The notes beneath the pieces are model-generated. The model worked only from the letters and a program-made list of their open reading frames with translations. It was not told the DNA's origin and ran no database searches. Of a stretch of DNA of 19,665 bases, positions 1-7,427 are shown in pieces; the stretch's first letter is position 1, and each line of letters starts with the position of its first letter. The stretch covers positions 1 through 19,665 of the forward strand of contig JABFSS010000099.1 in assembly GCA_013140485.1 (NCBI GenBank). Direction: 5' to 3'. The stretch is from Candidatus Peribacteraceae bacterium (GTDB lineage: Bacteria > Patescibacteriota > Gracilibacteria > Peribacterales > Peribacteraceae). Both the position numbers and the translations under genes were made by a program.

Positions 1-1
1 G

Positions 2-217
2 ATTATCGCCGCCGAAGGCATGGGCCAGATTTCCGATGACGCACAGATCGAAACATTCGTGAAGGACGCCATCGCGAAGAACCCCAAGGCATTGGAGGAC
101 TACAAGAACGGCAAGCAGGCCGCGCTCGGAGCGATTGTCGGTTATGTGATGAAGATGACGAAGGGGCAGGCGAACCCGGGGAAAGTGCAGGAAGTACTAA
201 AAAGACACATCGTCTGA
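2..217 (+). CDS. gatB: Asp/Glu-tRNA(Asn/Gln) amidotransferase subunit B, C-terminal end (partial)
   Basis: Only the last 71 residues are present; the 5' part lies outside the window. The reading frame is open from base 2 and ends at TGA 215-217. The segment is the GatB/YqeY tail domain, a helical module that contacts the tRNA. It shows the usual order: an ISDDAQIE-type start, NPKALEDYKNGKQAALGAIV in the middle, and an MKMTKGQANPGKVQEVL-type end. In the family, GatB is the kinase-like subunit of GatCAB, which converts Glu-tRNA(Gln) and Asp-tRNA(Asn) to the amide forms in the cytoplasm. Nothing in the visible part is damaged. A bare GatB/YqeY protein is the main alternative, because the kinase core cannot be seen. 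Confidence 0.85.
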   Translation: MIAAEGMGQISDDAQIETFVKDAIAKNPKALEDYKNGKQAALGAIVGYVMKMTKGQANPGKVQEVLKRHIV

Positions 218-219
218 AG

Positions 220-245
220 TTGACAATATAATAAAAATATGTAAT
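220..245 (+). promoter_or_regulatory. AT-rich promoter region before the phosphoesterase
   Basis: This lies between the gatB stop and the ATG at 255. TTGACA sits at 220-225. A perfect TATAAT is at 227-232, too close to serve as its partner, and a weaker TGTAAT is at 240-245 (14-nt spacer). The TATAAT alone would start a transcript near 239. No Shine-Dalgarno sequence precedes the ATG. Which -10 is used cannot be decided from sequence. Confidence 0.35.
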
Positions 246-254
246 CTTCACATT

Positions 255-1289
255 ATGTCCGAAGCAATCACATTTATAGCTGACGTGCATGGTGATCGCC
301 GTGCATTACGTGAATCTTTGGTTCAGGCAAAAAGAGCAGAAAGGCGAGGAAGTTCACTGAAAATCCTTTCTCCCGGAATGATCATGCAGACCGGTGATTT
401 GCTGGATAGAGGAAATGAAAACCTTGGGACGCTCGAAACCATCCTCGAGATTATGGAGCAGACGAAAACCATTCTCTTGGCAGGCAATCACGACATTGTC
501 GCTCTCGATGCATTGAATAATTTTGACGATCCGGAAGCGTGGCGGATGTGGATGAAGAACGGAGGCCATACTGTTCTCCGCGAAGTAGCAAAAAAATACA
601 GACTTCTGCTTTCGAAAGAATCAACAGAGTTTCCCGTATCTTTAAAAAATGTGGATGAGTCTCGGAAACCTCGTATTCAAAATAGTTGGAGTGATCTCGT
701 TCAGAAACGACGGATGGGTTGTTATGATTTTCCCACAGCGGCTGAAAAGACTCGTGAACTTTTCTTGGATGGGCAGTTTGCAAAAATCTTTGACGCCATG
801 GACCTTATTTCGGAACCCCGTGAAGGAGTGATTGCTGTCCATGCGGGAATTGATAACATCCATGCGCAACAAGGCTCGAAACATATCAACAAACAATTTA
901 ATGATGCAAAGGAATCAGGCAATTTCACGAAATTCGGCAGTCATGCACGCGACGGAAAAGTTGTCTGGATGCGTAAGGAAGAGGAACCGCAAGGTAAGCC
1001 TCTGACGAAAGACACTGCGGAAACTCTCAAGGAGAATGGGAGATACGTCGTCATTCACGGTCACAACCTCCTGGGAAACGGAAAACAGGAACTGGAAATG
1101 TGCCATGGAATTGCTGTCATGAATGGCGATACAGGCATGAGTCGTGGATACAAAAGAGTGCCGAATACATGGGGATACATTCACCTCGATGAGTACGGAA
1201 ACATTACTGCCAATAGCCAGGCAGGTGGCGACAGGGATTTTGGCAAGGTTGGCAAGAAATCCTATCGGAAACCGAAGCAATTGAAGTAA
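255..1289 (+). CDS. Calcineurin-like (PPP-type) metallophosphoesterase
   Basis: This 344-aa soluble protein carries all the metal-binding motifs of the PPP/calcineurin-like fold. DVH is at residues 10-12, GDLLDRG at 47-53 and GNHD at 77-80. A histidine follows in VHAG (H196), and VIHGHN has H268 and H270. Together these ligate a two-metal centre that hydrolyses phosphoester bonds. The block from about residue 85 to 190 is not recognisable and may be a cap giving specificity. The best fit is a Ser/Thr-phosphatase-like or diadenosine-tetraphosphatase-like enzyme; the substrate cannot be told. There is no signal peptide or membrane segment. The gene is visibly more AT-rich than gatB and efp, which may reflect recent gain. 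It ends 9 bp from the convergent efp stop, with no terminator hairpin between. Confidence 0.85.
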   Translation: MSEAITFIADVHGDRRALRESLVQAKRAERRGSSLKILSPGMIMQTGDLLDRGNENLGTLETILEIMEQTKTILLAGNHDIVALDALNNFDDPEAWRMWMKNGGHTVLREVAKKYRLLLSKESTEFPVSLKNVDESRKPRIQNSWSDLVQKRRMGCYDFPTAAEKTRELFLDGQFAKIFDAMDLISEPREGVIAVHAGIDNIHAQQGSKHINKQFNDAKESGNFTKFGSHARDGKVVWMRKEEEPQGKPLTKDTAETLKENGRYVVIHGHNLLGNGKQELEMCHGIAVMNGDTGMSRGYKRVPNTWGYIHLDEYGNITANSQAGGDRDFGKVGKKSYRKPKQLK

Positions 1290-1298
1290 TCAACAAGA

Positions 1299-1862
1299 TC
1301 ACGCCCTCTCTTTATATTCCCCCGACTCGGTGTTGACGATGATCTTGTCGCCTTCGTTGATGAAGAGGGGCACGGTGACGGTGAGGCCGGTATCGAGTTT
1401 GGCGGGCTTGCCGCCGCCCGTGGCCGTGTCGCCTTTGACGCCCGGAATCGTCTCTTTCACTTCGAGCGTGACGGTGGAGGGCAGCTTGATGCTGATCGGC
1501 TTTTCGCCGTACATGAGCGCGTCGACTTCGAGACCGTCGGTGAGGTAGCCGACGAGATCGCCGATATCGTCCTTCTGCAACGCGAACTGGTCGTACGTTT
1601 CGAGATCCATGAACGTGCATGAGGTCTGGTCGCCATAGAGATACTGCACGTGCTTGTAGCCGACGTCCGCCTGCTCGATTTTCTCGCTGCCCTGGAAGTT
1701 GCGGGCCATGATCACGCCCGTCTGCAGATTCTTGAGCTTGCACTGCATGTTCGCCTTCGATTGGCTCTTTCGCCCGAATTGCGACGTGAGCACCAGGTAC
1801 GGCTGTCCGTCGATACTGACGGCGCGGCCGGGCTTGAGATCGGTGATGGAGTACATTGCCAT
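1299..1862 (-). CDS. efp: Elongation factor P
   Basis: This 187-aa protein has the normal EF-P length and three-barrel layout. The N-terminal KOW-like domain starts at SITDLKPGRAV, domain II contains TFMDLETYDQFAL (about residues 83-95), and the C-terminal OB domain ends VNTESGEYKERA. EF-P binds stalled ribosomes between the P and E sites and promotes peptide bond formation at polyproline stretches. The domain I tip loop is unusual. Anchored on the conserved KLKNL, the position of E. coli Lys34 is Gln34, inside GRKSQSKANMQ; Lys32 and Lys36 flank it. No modification gene (epmA, epmB or earP) lies nearby. ATG at 1862 was taken; a second ATG two codons in (1856) is equally possible. A TACCCT hexamer lies 9 nt upstream, and there is no Shine-Dalgarno sequence. 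Confidence 0.93.
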   Translation of the reverse strand: MAMYSITDLKPGRAVSIDGQPYLVLTSQFGRKSQSKANMQCKLKNLQTGVIMARNFQGSEKIEQADVGYKHVQYLYGDQTSCTFMDLETYDQFALQKDDIGDLVGYLTDGLEVDALMYGEKPISIKLPSTVTLEVKETIPGVKGDTATGGGKPAKLDTGLTVTVPLFINEGDKIIVNTESGEYKERA

Positions 1863-1906
1863 AGCCCGGGCAGGGTAGTGGGAGGTTACTGGAATGGCAA
1901 GAGTCC

Positions 1907-1999
1907 CTCGTTACGCTCAGCGCTCCACGCTGAGCTACTCGGGATGACAAAAAAACTGTCATTTCGAGTAGCTCGTGGCGGAGCCACGAGCGTAACGAG
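1907..1999. repeat. Inverted pair of palindromic repeat units (BIME-like), possible terminator
   Basis: Two copies of a ~43-bp unit face each other across seven A's (1949-1955). Unit A has an 8-bp stem, GCTCAGCG/CGCTGAGC (1915-1922, 1928-1935), around a 5-nt loop. Unit B has an 8-bp stem, GCTCGTGG/CCACGAGC (1971-1978, 1984-1991), also with a 5-nt loop. Outside the stems the units match: GAGCGTAACGAG at 1988-1999 is the reverse complement of 1907-1918, and 1932-1949 mirrors 1957-1974 with only two mismatches. Inner stem bases differ between units but stay paired, as expected if structure is under selection. The element starts about 10 nt after the anti-sigma stop. Read on the minus strand, hairpin B is followed by a T7 run, so it may end that transcript. 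Confidence 0.8.
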
Positions 2000-2009
2000 A
2001 AACGAGAGT

Positions 2010-4001
2010 TCAGTACGGCCCAGCCGTCCCTCCAGACGCAGTGACCTCCGCCTCCACTTCGATGCTCACCGCCTGGATTTCCCGCACCACTCTCTGGGCG
2101 AGACCGTCGCGCGGCATCACTTTGGAGAGTTCGCGGAGGATGCTGCCGCGGTCGGGATGTCGGAGAAGCAGGCTCATTTGATCTTGGAGCGCGTCGTAGC
2201 GGGCTTTTTTTGTGCCAAAGACAAAGATCCGTCCGCGGATTTCCTGCGCCTTGGCCGCCACTTGTGCGGGGGTCATGGGCCGCATGACGATCGTGCGATG
2301 CTGCGGCTGGATGAACGGCTTTGCGGGAGCACCGAGACTGAGCTGAATGCCCTGCGCCGGCCCTTGGATATGACTCTGCGCGGGCCCATCGATAAACGCG
2401 ACGACCTGCTCTGCCATGGCTTTTGCTTCCTGGCGCGCGTCGGCGGGAACGAGCGCGAGTGAGCCGGTTGTATCGAGAGACGAGAGAGAATCGGCAAGTT
2501 CCGACAGATTCTGCCGCGCCATCGCAGTGTCTCCGTCTTCGGCCTGGCGCCTCAAGACCGCAAGCACATCGAGAAGAGCGGCGCTCTCGAGATCGGGCTT
2601 GCTCTCGACGGTGTCCACGGGGAGAGCGGCGATGGTCTCATCCACCGCCTGTTTGAGCGCGTACGATTCGTCGCCGGGAAGGGCTGCCGACACGGTGGCC
2701 GGAGCGCCTTCGACGACTTCCCTCTGGAGCAACGAGCGTACGACGGAGCTGCCGCCCGATCCGCTCGCGACTTGCAGCAGCGTGTCTTTGTATTCCTGCA
2801 GTGCACTCGATCTCTGGGTCCCGCTGGTGGCCGCGGCTTCGTTGAGGCGTGTATTCGCCTGTGTCACGAGCTTGCGAGCGCGCTCGTCGGAACTGAACGA
2901 GAGAAGCACGTCGACTCTTTCCGCGAGACGCTTGACGCCGTAGAGCGTCGCACCGGGGAGGATGCCCGCACTGGCCGCACGGCGTTCCTGCTGGAGTTGA
3001 GCGATTTCGTGTTGGTGAGCCGCGTCACGCCCCAGGTTGCCGGCGACCCACGCGTCCTGGAAACGTAAAGGATCCATTTTTGCCGTTGCAAGATCGCCGT
3101 CCGCGCCGAGATCCGCGCGGTCACCCGCGACGAGATTCACCTGCTTTCCGTGCCGCCAAACGGTGGCGCTGCGATCGAAGACGCTCATGCCGGCATCCGG
3201 TCCTTGCGAAACGGAGACGCTGCCTTCGTGCACGATGATCCGCCCCTGCGCGGTGACGACGGTGATGCCGCGGAGGTGTTTTGGAACGAGACCGAGTACC
3301 CAGAGCGTGCCTTCTTCGAGAACAAGAGTCGTTTGTTGCTTGGACACTTCGGGACGATCGGAAAGATCGAGAAATGAAACTCGTGTGTGGGGAGCGAGAC
3401 GGAAGACGGCGTCATCATGCGCGACGATGGTCGCTTCTCCTTCCTGCGTCTGCAATTTCGTGGCGGTTTTGAGAGTGATCTCGCCACGGATCGGCTGCCA
3501 GAGCGAGCCGAGCAATATTTCGGCGTTGCCTCGCGTGGAGAAGACGAGAACCGGAGATTCGGCGATGGATGTGGGCGCGAGGAACAGCAGCGGACTCATG
3601 CGAACGACAACGATCACCAGCGCGAACGCCGCGACCCATTTGACCGGCTTCGAGACGGCCGCGCGCGCATACGACGGTTCGAGACGCACGACCAACCTGT
3701 CCCACACGAGGGACTGCACCGTCTCCGGCGGAAGCAATGTTTCACGCAGGCGATTCCAGAACGAGAGACTGACCGGATGGATGGACTGCCGGATCGCCGA
3801 CCACAATCGCGCGAGAACAGTATCGTCGGGAGTGAGCGCGTCGCGGACTTCTTGTAGAAGTGCCGGACCACGCAGATGTTGCCGAACGCGCAGGCGAACT
3901 CTCGCTTCCGCGCCCGCCGCAGGCGTGAGTCGTGATCCGACGGAACGCATCAGTTTCTCGGCTCCTGCTTCGGCCGGTAATGGAGAGGTGGGGAGAATCA
4001 T
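2010..4001 (-). CDS. Membrane anti-sigma factor with FecR-like and DUF5667 regions
   Basis: This 663-aa protein has one clear membrane segment, WVAAFALVIVVVRMSPLLFL, at about residues 122-141. Residues 1-120 are helical and basic and should be cytoplasmic, where they could hold the sigma factor encoded just upstream. Residues ~178-300 read as a FecR-like beta domain, with ITLKTATKLQTQEGEATIVAHDDAVFRL-type repeats and an HEGSVSVSQGPDAGMSV stretch. Residues ~348-450 match DUF5667, recognisable from LPGATLYGVKRLAERVDVLL and the ERARKLVTQANTRLNEA helix. The remaining ~200 residues are helical and unassigned. The start is ATG at 4001, 70 bp after the sigma gene stop on the same strand. In the family such pairs control envelope or surface functions. 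The signal and target genes here are unknown, and the C-terminal half is long for an anti-sigma factor. Confidence 0.75.
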   Translation of the reverse strand: MILPTSPLPAEAGAEKLMRSVGSRLTPAAGAEARVRLRVRQHLRGPALLQEVRDALTPDDTVLARLWSAIRQSIHPVSLSFWNRLRETLLPPETVQSLVWDRLVVRLEPSYARAAVSKPVKWVAAFALVIVVVRMSPLLFLAPTSIAESPVLVFSTRGNAEILLGSLWQPIRGEITLKTATKLQTQEGEATIVAHDDAVFRLAPHTRVSFLDLSDRPEVSKQQTTLVLEEGTLWVLGLVPKHLRGITVVTAQGRIIVHEGSVSVSQGPDAGMSVFDRSATVWRHGKQVNLVAGDRADLGADGDLATAKMDPLRFQDAWVAGNLGRDAAHQHEIAQLQQERRAASAGILPGATLYGVKRLAERVDVLLSFSSDERARKLVTQANTRLNEAAATSGTQRSSALQEYKDTLLQVASGSGGSSVVRSLLQREVVEGAPATVSAALPGDESYALKQAVDETIAALPVDTVESKPDLESAALLDVLAVLRRQAEDGDTAMARQNLSELADSLSSLDTTGSLALVPADARQEAKAMAEQVVAFIDGPAQSHIQGPAQGIQLSLGAPAKPFIQPQHRTIVMRPMTPAQVAAKAQEIRGRIFVFGTKKARYDALQDQMSLLLRHPDRGSILRELSKVMPRDGLAQRVVREIQAVSIEVEAEVTASGGTAGPY

Positions 4002-4071
4002 TTTGGTGAACTTTTCTGATAGGGTTGTCAGTTATAAAAACGAGAGATTCAGGCTTCTGTTACGGATAAAT

Positions 4072-4647
4072 CTATGATTCAGCGGAATGTTCGTGAATAT
4101 CGGGGGGCAATAAGGCTTCGAGCTTGCGTAAGGCCCGAAATTTCAGGATACGCACCCCCCCCTCCGTCATTCGCAGGACCCGGGCGACCTCGTGATGGGG
4201 GAGCTCGGCGATGTACGATAAGATCAGAATTTCCTTATATCGTCGAGGGAGCTGGTCAAGGGCATGCCGAACGATGCGCAGGACGTCGCTGGTCCGCGTT
4301 TCGGTATCGGCCCGATTGAGCGCGTCGGGGTCGGCGAGGTCTTCGGAGACTTCCTCGAAGTCACGGTCCTTCCGATAGGAGTCGATGACGGTGTGGCGCG
4401 CGATGCGGAAAAGCCACGCACCGAATGGAATCCCCTTCTGCGGTTTGTACTTGTGCAGCTTTTCCCACGCCTTCACGAACACGTCGGCGACGATATCCTC
4501 CGCCACGGCGGCGTCGACGCGGAACGCGGTATAGCGGTAGATGGGAAGGAAAAACTGGAGATACAGTTTCTCGAACGCCTCGGTATCGCCGTCCTGCGCG
4601 AGCATCACGAGCCGCTGGAGTTCTTCTTCCGGGAGTTGCTTGTCCAT
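4072..4647 (-). CDS. ECF-type RNA polymerase sigma factor (sigma-70 family)
   Basis: This 191-aa protein has the two-domain layout of group 4 sigma factors. Region sigma-2 spans about residues 12-82: DGDTEAFEKLYLQF, then the core-binding AEDIVADVFVKAWEKL and the -10-recognition stretch FGAWLFRIARHTVIDSYRK. An acidic linker (about 83-110) follows. Sigma-4 (about 115-180) carries LDQLPRRYKEILILSYIAEL and the helix-turn-helix HHEVARVLRMTEGGVRILKFRALRKL. It would direct RNA polymerase to a small set of promoters while held by the membrane protein encoded downstream. The start is ATG at 4647. A TACACT hexamer lies 10 nt upstream, with no Shine-Dalgarno sequence. I could not identify its cognate promoter motif in this window. 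Confidence 0.9.
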   Translation of the reverse strand: MDKQLPEEELQRLVMLAQDGDTEAFEKLYLQFFLPIYRYTAFRVDAAVAEDIVADVFVKAWEKLHKYKPQKGIPFGAWLFRIARHTVIDSYRKDRDFEEVSEDLADPDALNRADTETRTSDVLRIVRHALDQLPRRYKEILILSYIAELPHHEVARVLRMTEGGVRILKFRALRKLEALLPPDIHEHSAES

Positions 4648-4708
4648 GAGAGGAAGAAGTGTAGCGGATCACCGGGATGTTTGCCTTCTATATTAAAAGC
4701 GCCCGCGG

Positions 4709-4714
4709 TATTCT
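4709..4714 (+). promoter_or_regulatory. Leaderless-type -10 element, TATTCT
   Basis: TATTCT ends exactly 6 nt before the ATG at 4721, so transcription would begin at or within a base or two of the start codon. There is no TGN extension and no convincing -35. The same spacing recurs before guaA, the ligase gene, gpmI and trmD. Confidence 0.5.
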
Positions 4715-4720
4715 GTATGC

Positions 4721-5608
4721 ATGAAATACAGACTCGAGCAGTTCGAAGATCGTAACCGGGAACCTGTTCTTTCCGCCATGGAAGCGCGGGAAAGAAAGCT
4801 ACGGCGCGGAGACTTGCTTTCACGCGTCATCCAATCGAAAAACCCTGATGCCGACGCCGTGCTGGATGCGGTCATACAAAATCCGGCCGAGGCAGGGAAG
4901 ATTGCTGAACAGGATCCGCTCTTCGCATCCTTCCTGATTCTCCATGGCACAAAGCGCGTCCACACGTTGATGCCTCCTCCTAAACCGAAGGGCTTGGGCA
5001 GGTTTTTCGCAATATTGTCGACTCCGATCGGCGATCCGGTGGCTGCGGCAAAGACCGCTCGCGGCGTATACGCTCTCCGCAGTGCATTCGCGAAGTATCT
5101 GGAAAATGTACGAGGAACGACTTCGGCACCCTTGGTGGATGAGCAGCAGCGCAATGAGCAAAAACAGAGACTGGTGACGGATGTTACGACGACGTCCGGA
5201 CAGGCATCCAAACTCAAGGAGAAGCTTTCACCAGCCGCACTGCGGCAGATGCAATACATCGCACTCGGCATCATGGGCATCCCCGAACACGCGCGCACAG
5301 ACTACTTGCGAGAGCATTTTCTGCCGGGCGTAGAGTTCACTCACAACGCCTATGGACGCTATCCACTCACGAACGAGCGCCTGCAAGAAGCAGCCGACAC
5401 CTACGAAGTGCTGCACAGTACGAATCTGCGTTGGATCGGCGTGCGGGACAATAAGGCCGTCATCGACCCGCGCAAAGACGCCGACTTGCTGCAACTGGAT
5501 CCGGTGAGTGAGCGCCTGCGGATGTCGGCGACCAATATTCGCGACCGCGATGCCAATCACACGCCCGTGATGCAACTCGTTGATCCTGAGTTAGACAAGA
5601 AGTTATAG
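4721..5608 (+). CDS. Hypothetical protein, 295 aa
   Basis: I do not recognise this family. The protein is soluble and charged, with no signal peptide or clear membrane segment. The N-terminal ~70 residues are helical (EARERKLRRGDLLSRVIQSK, then DADAVLDAVIQNPAEAGKIA). A proline-rich hinge, MPPPKPKG, lies at about 83-90. Residues ~95-130 contain a moderately hydrophobic, Ala-rich helix, and a Lys/Gln-rich helical stretch lies near 140-170. The C-terminal third has HFLPGVEFTHNAYGRYPLTNERLQEA and many Asp/Arg pairs. Start and stop are clear: ATG at 4721, ending 10 bp from the convergent guaA stop. It stands alone between two minus-strand units, so neighbours give no functional hint. Probably a lineage-specific protein. 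Confidence 0.75.
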   Translation: MKYRLEQFEDRNREPVLSAMEARERKLRRGDLLSRVIQSKNPDADAVLDAVIQNPAEAGKIAEQDPLFASFLILHGTKRVHTLMPPPKPKGLGRFFAILSTPIGDPVAAAKTARGVYALRSAFAKYLENVRGTTSAPLVDEQQRNEQKQRLVTDVTTTSGQASKLKEKLSPAALRQMQYIALGIMGIPEHARTDYLREHFLPGVEFTHNAYGRYPLTNERLQEAADTYEVLHSTNLRWIGVRDNKAVIDPRKDADLLQLDPVSERLRMSATNIRDRDANHTPVMQLVDPELDKKL

Positions 5609-5618
5609 GGATCAACTC

Positions 5619-7427
5619 TCATTCCCATTCAATCGTCCCGGGCGGCTTATTCGTCAGATCGAGGAAGACCGTGTCGATTCCTTTCAGCGCGAGAATGCGG
5701 CGCGTGATTGTTTGCAGAACGGATTCTTCGATCAGGTAGGCATTCGCCGTCATCGCATCAGTGGAGGCAATCGGGCGCAGGACGATCGACTGTCCTCCTT
5801 TCTTTGATCCGAAGGGAAGCAAGACGACGGGAAACTGCCAGATTTTTCCCTCGAGATCCGCCGCGCGCATTTCCTCATTCACAATGGCATCGGCCTCGCG
5901 CAGAAGATCCGCACGATCGCTCGTGATGGATCCGGGAGTAACCACAAACTCCATTGGCTTGTCATGACTGGTGCACAGAAGAACTCGATTGATCTCACGG
6001 TTGCCGTTGGGAACCGATGTCGCAAGCATCGTGTGCGTGGCCACGACTTTGCACGGATGATGCGAGAAGAGCGCAATCGCATGCCTGTACGTCCGTCCGT
6101 CACCTTGAACGCCCACTGAACGGACAGGAAGCACAACATACGGAACGGGAATCGTGGAATCATTTTCAATTTTCAATTTTCCTCCCGAGCCTGTCGAGGG
6201 ATCAATTTCGTGCGTACAGAGAATACGTACTCCGAGTCCAGGACCAGGGAAAGGATGCCGCCAGACGAGCTCGTGCGGCAATCCGAGATCTTCACCGAGC
6301 ATGCGGACTTCATCCTTATATAACTCTTTCAGCGGCTCGATCACGAGACCGGCGTCGATCAATGTCTGGATCGCCGCAACGCGGTTGTGGTGCGTCTTGA
6401 TGTGATCGGCGTGCTTGGTTCCGCCGGTTTCGATCGTATCGGGATAGATCGTCCCCTGCCCCAGCATCCAGCCGTCTTCGAGACGCAGCTTCATGGATGC
6501 ACTGACACGCGCTTGCACATCGAGGAACGTCTGCCCGATCACCTTTCGTTTCTGCTCGGGATCGGTGACGCCCTGGAGATTCTTGAAAAACTCCTCGGAT
6601 GCGTCTTCCACATGCAGATTAGCGATGCCGAGCTTCGCGAACGCCGCCTGAATGTCCTTCACTTCATTCTTCCGCATCAGGCCCGTATCGACGAGGAGGC
6701 CGCGTACACGGTCGATGCCGAGAACTTTGTTGAGCAGCGTGAATGCGACCGTAGAATCGACGCCGCCGGAGACGAGCATGAACACGTTTTTCGCACCGAC
6801 ATCCTCGATGATCTGCTTGCTGATGTGATCGACGAAGTTTCCCATCTTCCACGGTATCGGTTTGCAGAGCGTCGTGAATTTTTCGAGGATTTCCATCCCG
6901 TGCTCGGTGTGCGTGACTTCGATGTGGAACTGGATGCCGTACATTTTCCGTTTCTCGTCGACCATCGCGGCGATTTCGCATGCGGGAGAGCTCGCCGTGA
7001 TCTCGAAACCCGGCGGGAGCCCCGTCACTTCGTCTCCATGTGACATCCATGCATTAAACGTGAGAGGAAGTCCGGCAAAAATCTTGGGCGTTTTTTTGAG
7101 CGCGAGCGACGTGAGCCCATATTCCTTTATTTTCCCCGGCGTCACCTTGCCGCCGAGCGCCTGCGCGAGCCACTGGTGCCCGTAGCAGAGACCGAGGATC
7201 GGAATGCCAAGCTCGAGGATCGCGGGATCGGCCTGCGGACTCCCCTTCTCGTACACGCTCTGCGGCCCACCACTCAAGATGATGCCCGCAGCGCCTTTGA
7301 GTTCCTGTGCGGGAGTTTCCGACACGCGGATCTCCGAATACGCCCCGAGCCTCCGCACGCGGTTGGCGATCAAATGCGCGTATTGCCCGCCGAAGTCGAG
7401 GATGACGATGGAGCCTTTCTGAACCAT
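5619..7427 (-). CDS. guaA: GMP synthase (glutamine-hydrolysing), long form
   Basis: This 602-aa enzyme converts XMP to GMP with ATP and glutamine. The class I glutaminase domain (about 1-190) carries the catalytic Cys in GLCYGHQ (C81) and His168/Glu170 in QFHIEV, where most relatives have HPE. The ATP pyrophosphatase domain has its P-loop, SGGVDS, at 220-225. The C-terminus is unusual: after GVRILC (about 397) there are two dimerisation-type halves. One contains VVLPVRSVGVQGDGRTY; the other runs from ITSDRADLLREADAIV to the NKPPGTIEWE end. This resembles eukaryotic GMP synthetase rather than the ~520-aa bacterial form. A repeat-derived linker lies at 409-422. The start was set at ATG 7427, just before VQKGSIVILDFGGQ; an in-frame upstream ATG at 7487 would add 20 unlikely residues. 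The 5' end overlaps the upstream ligase gene by 58 bp. Confidence 0.95.
   Translation of the reverse strand: MVQKGSIVILDFGGQYAHLIANRVRRLGAYSEIRVSETPAQELKGAAGIILSGGPQSVYEKGSPQADPAILELGIPILGLCYGHQWLAQALGGKVTPGKIKEYGLTSLALKKTPKIFAGLPLTFNAWMSHGDEVTGLPPGFEITASSPACEIAAMVDEKRKMYGIQFHIEVTHTEHGMEILEKFTTLCKPIPWKMGNFVDHISKQIIEDVGAKNVFMLVSGGVDSTVAFTLLNKVLGIDRVRGLLVDTGLMRKNEVKDIQAAFAKLGIANLHVEDASEEFFKNLQGVTDPEQKRKVIGQTFLDVQARVSASMKLRLEDGWMLGQGTIYPDTIETGGTKHADHIKTHHNRVAAIQTLIDAGLVIEPLKELYKDEVRMLGEDLGLPHELVWRHPFPGPGLGVRILCTHEIDPSTGSGGKLKIENDSTIPVPYVVLPVRSVGVQGDGRTYRHAIALFSHHPCKVVATHTMLATSVPNGNREINRVLLCTSHDKPMEFVVTPGSITSDRADLLREADAIVNEEMRAADLEGKIWQFPVVLLPFGSKKGGQSIVLRPIASTDAMTANAYLIEESVLQTITRRILALKGIDTVFLDLTNKPPGTIEWE
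6155..6203 (-). repeat. Repeat-derived insert within guaA: three 7-bp units plus a CCTGTCGAGGG motif
   Basis: On the plus strand, 6162-6182 is three tandem copies of ATTTTCA, the third imperfect. Next to it is CGAGCCTGTCGAGGG (6186-6200). Read on the minus strand, the stretch stays in frame and encodes DPSTGSGGKLKIENDST (residues ~409-425). This is a low-complexity linker between conserved parts of GuaA. The heptamer differs from the one in the ligase gene but is the same length. Confidence 0.6.

Noticed and set aside
3037..4077. 346-aa plus-strand ORF opposite the anti-sigma gene
   Set aside because: It is antisense to a protein with clear domains, and its product is low-complexity Arg/Ser/Thr-rich without any motif. 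GC-rich DNA yields such shadows.
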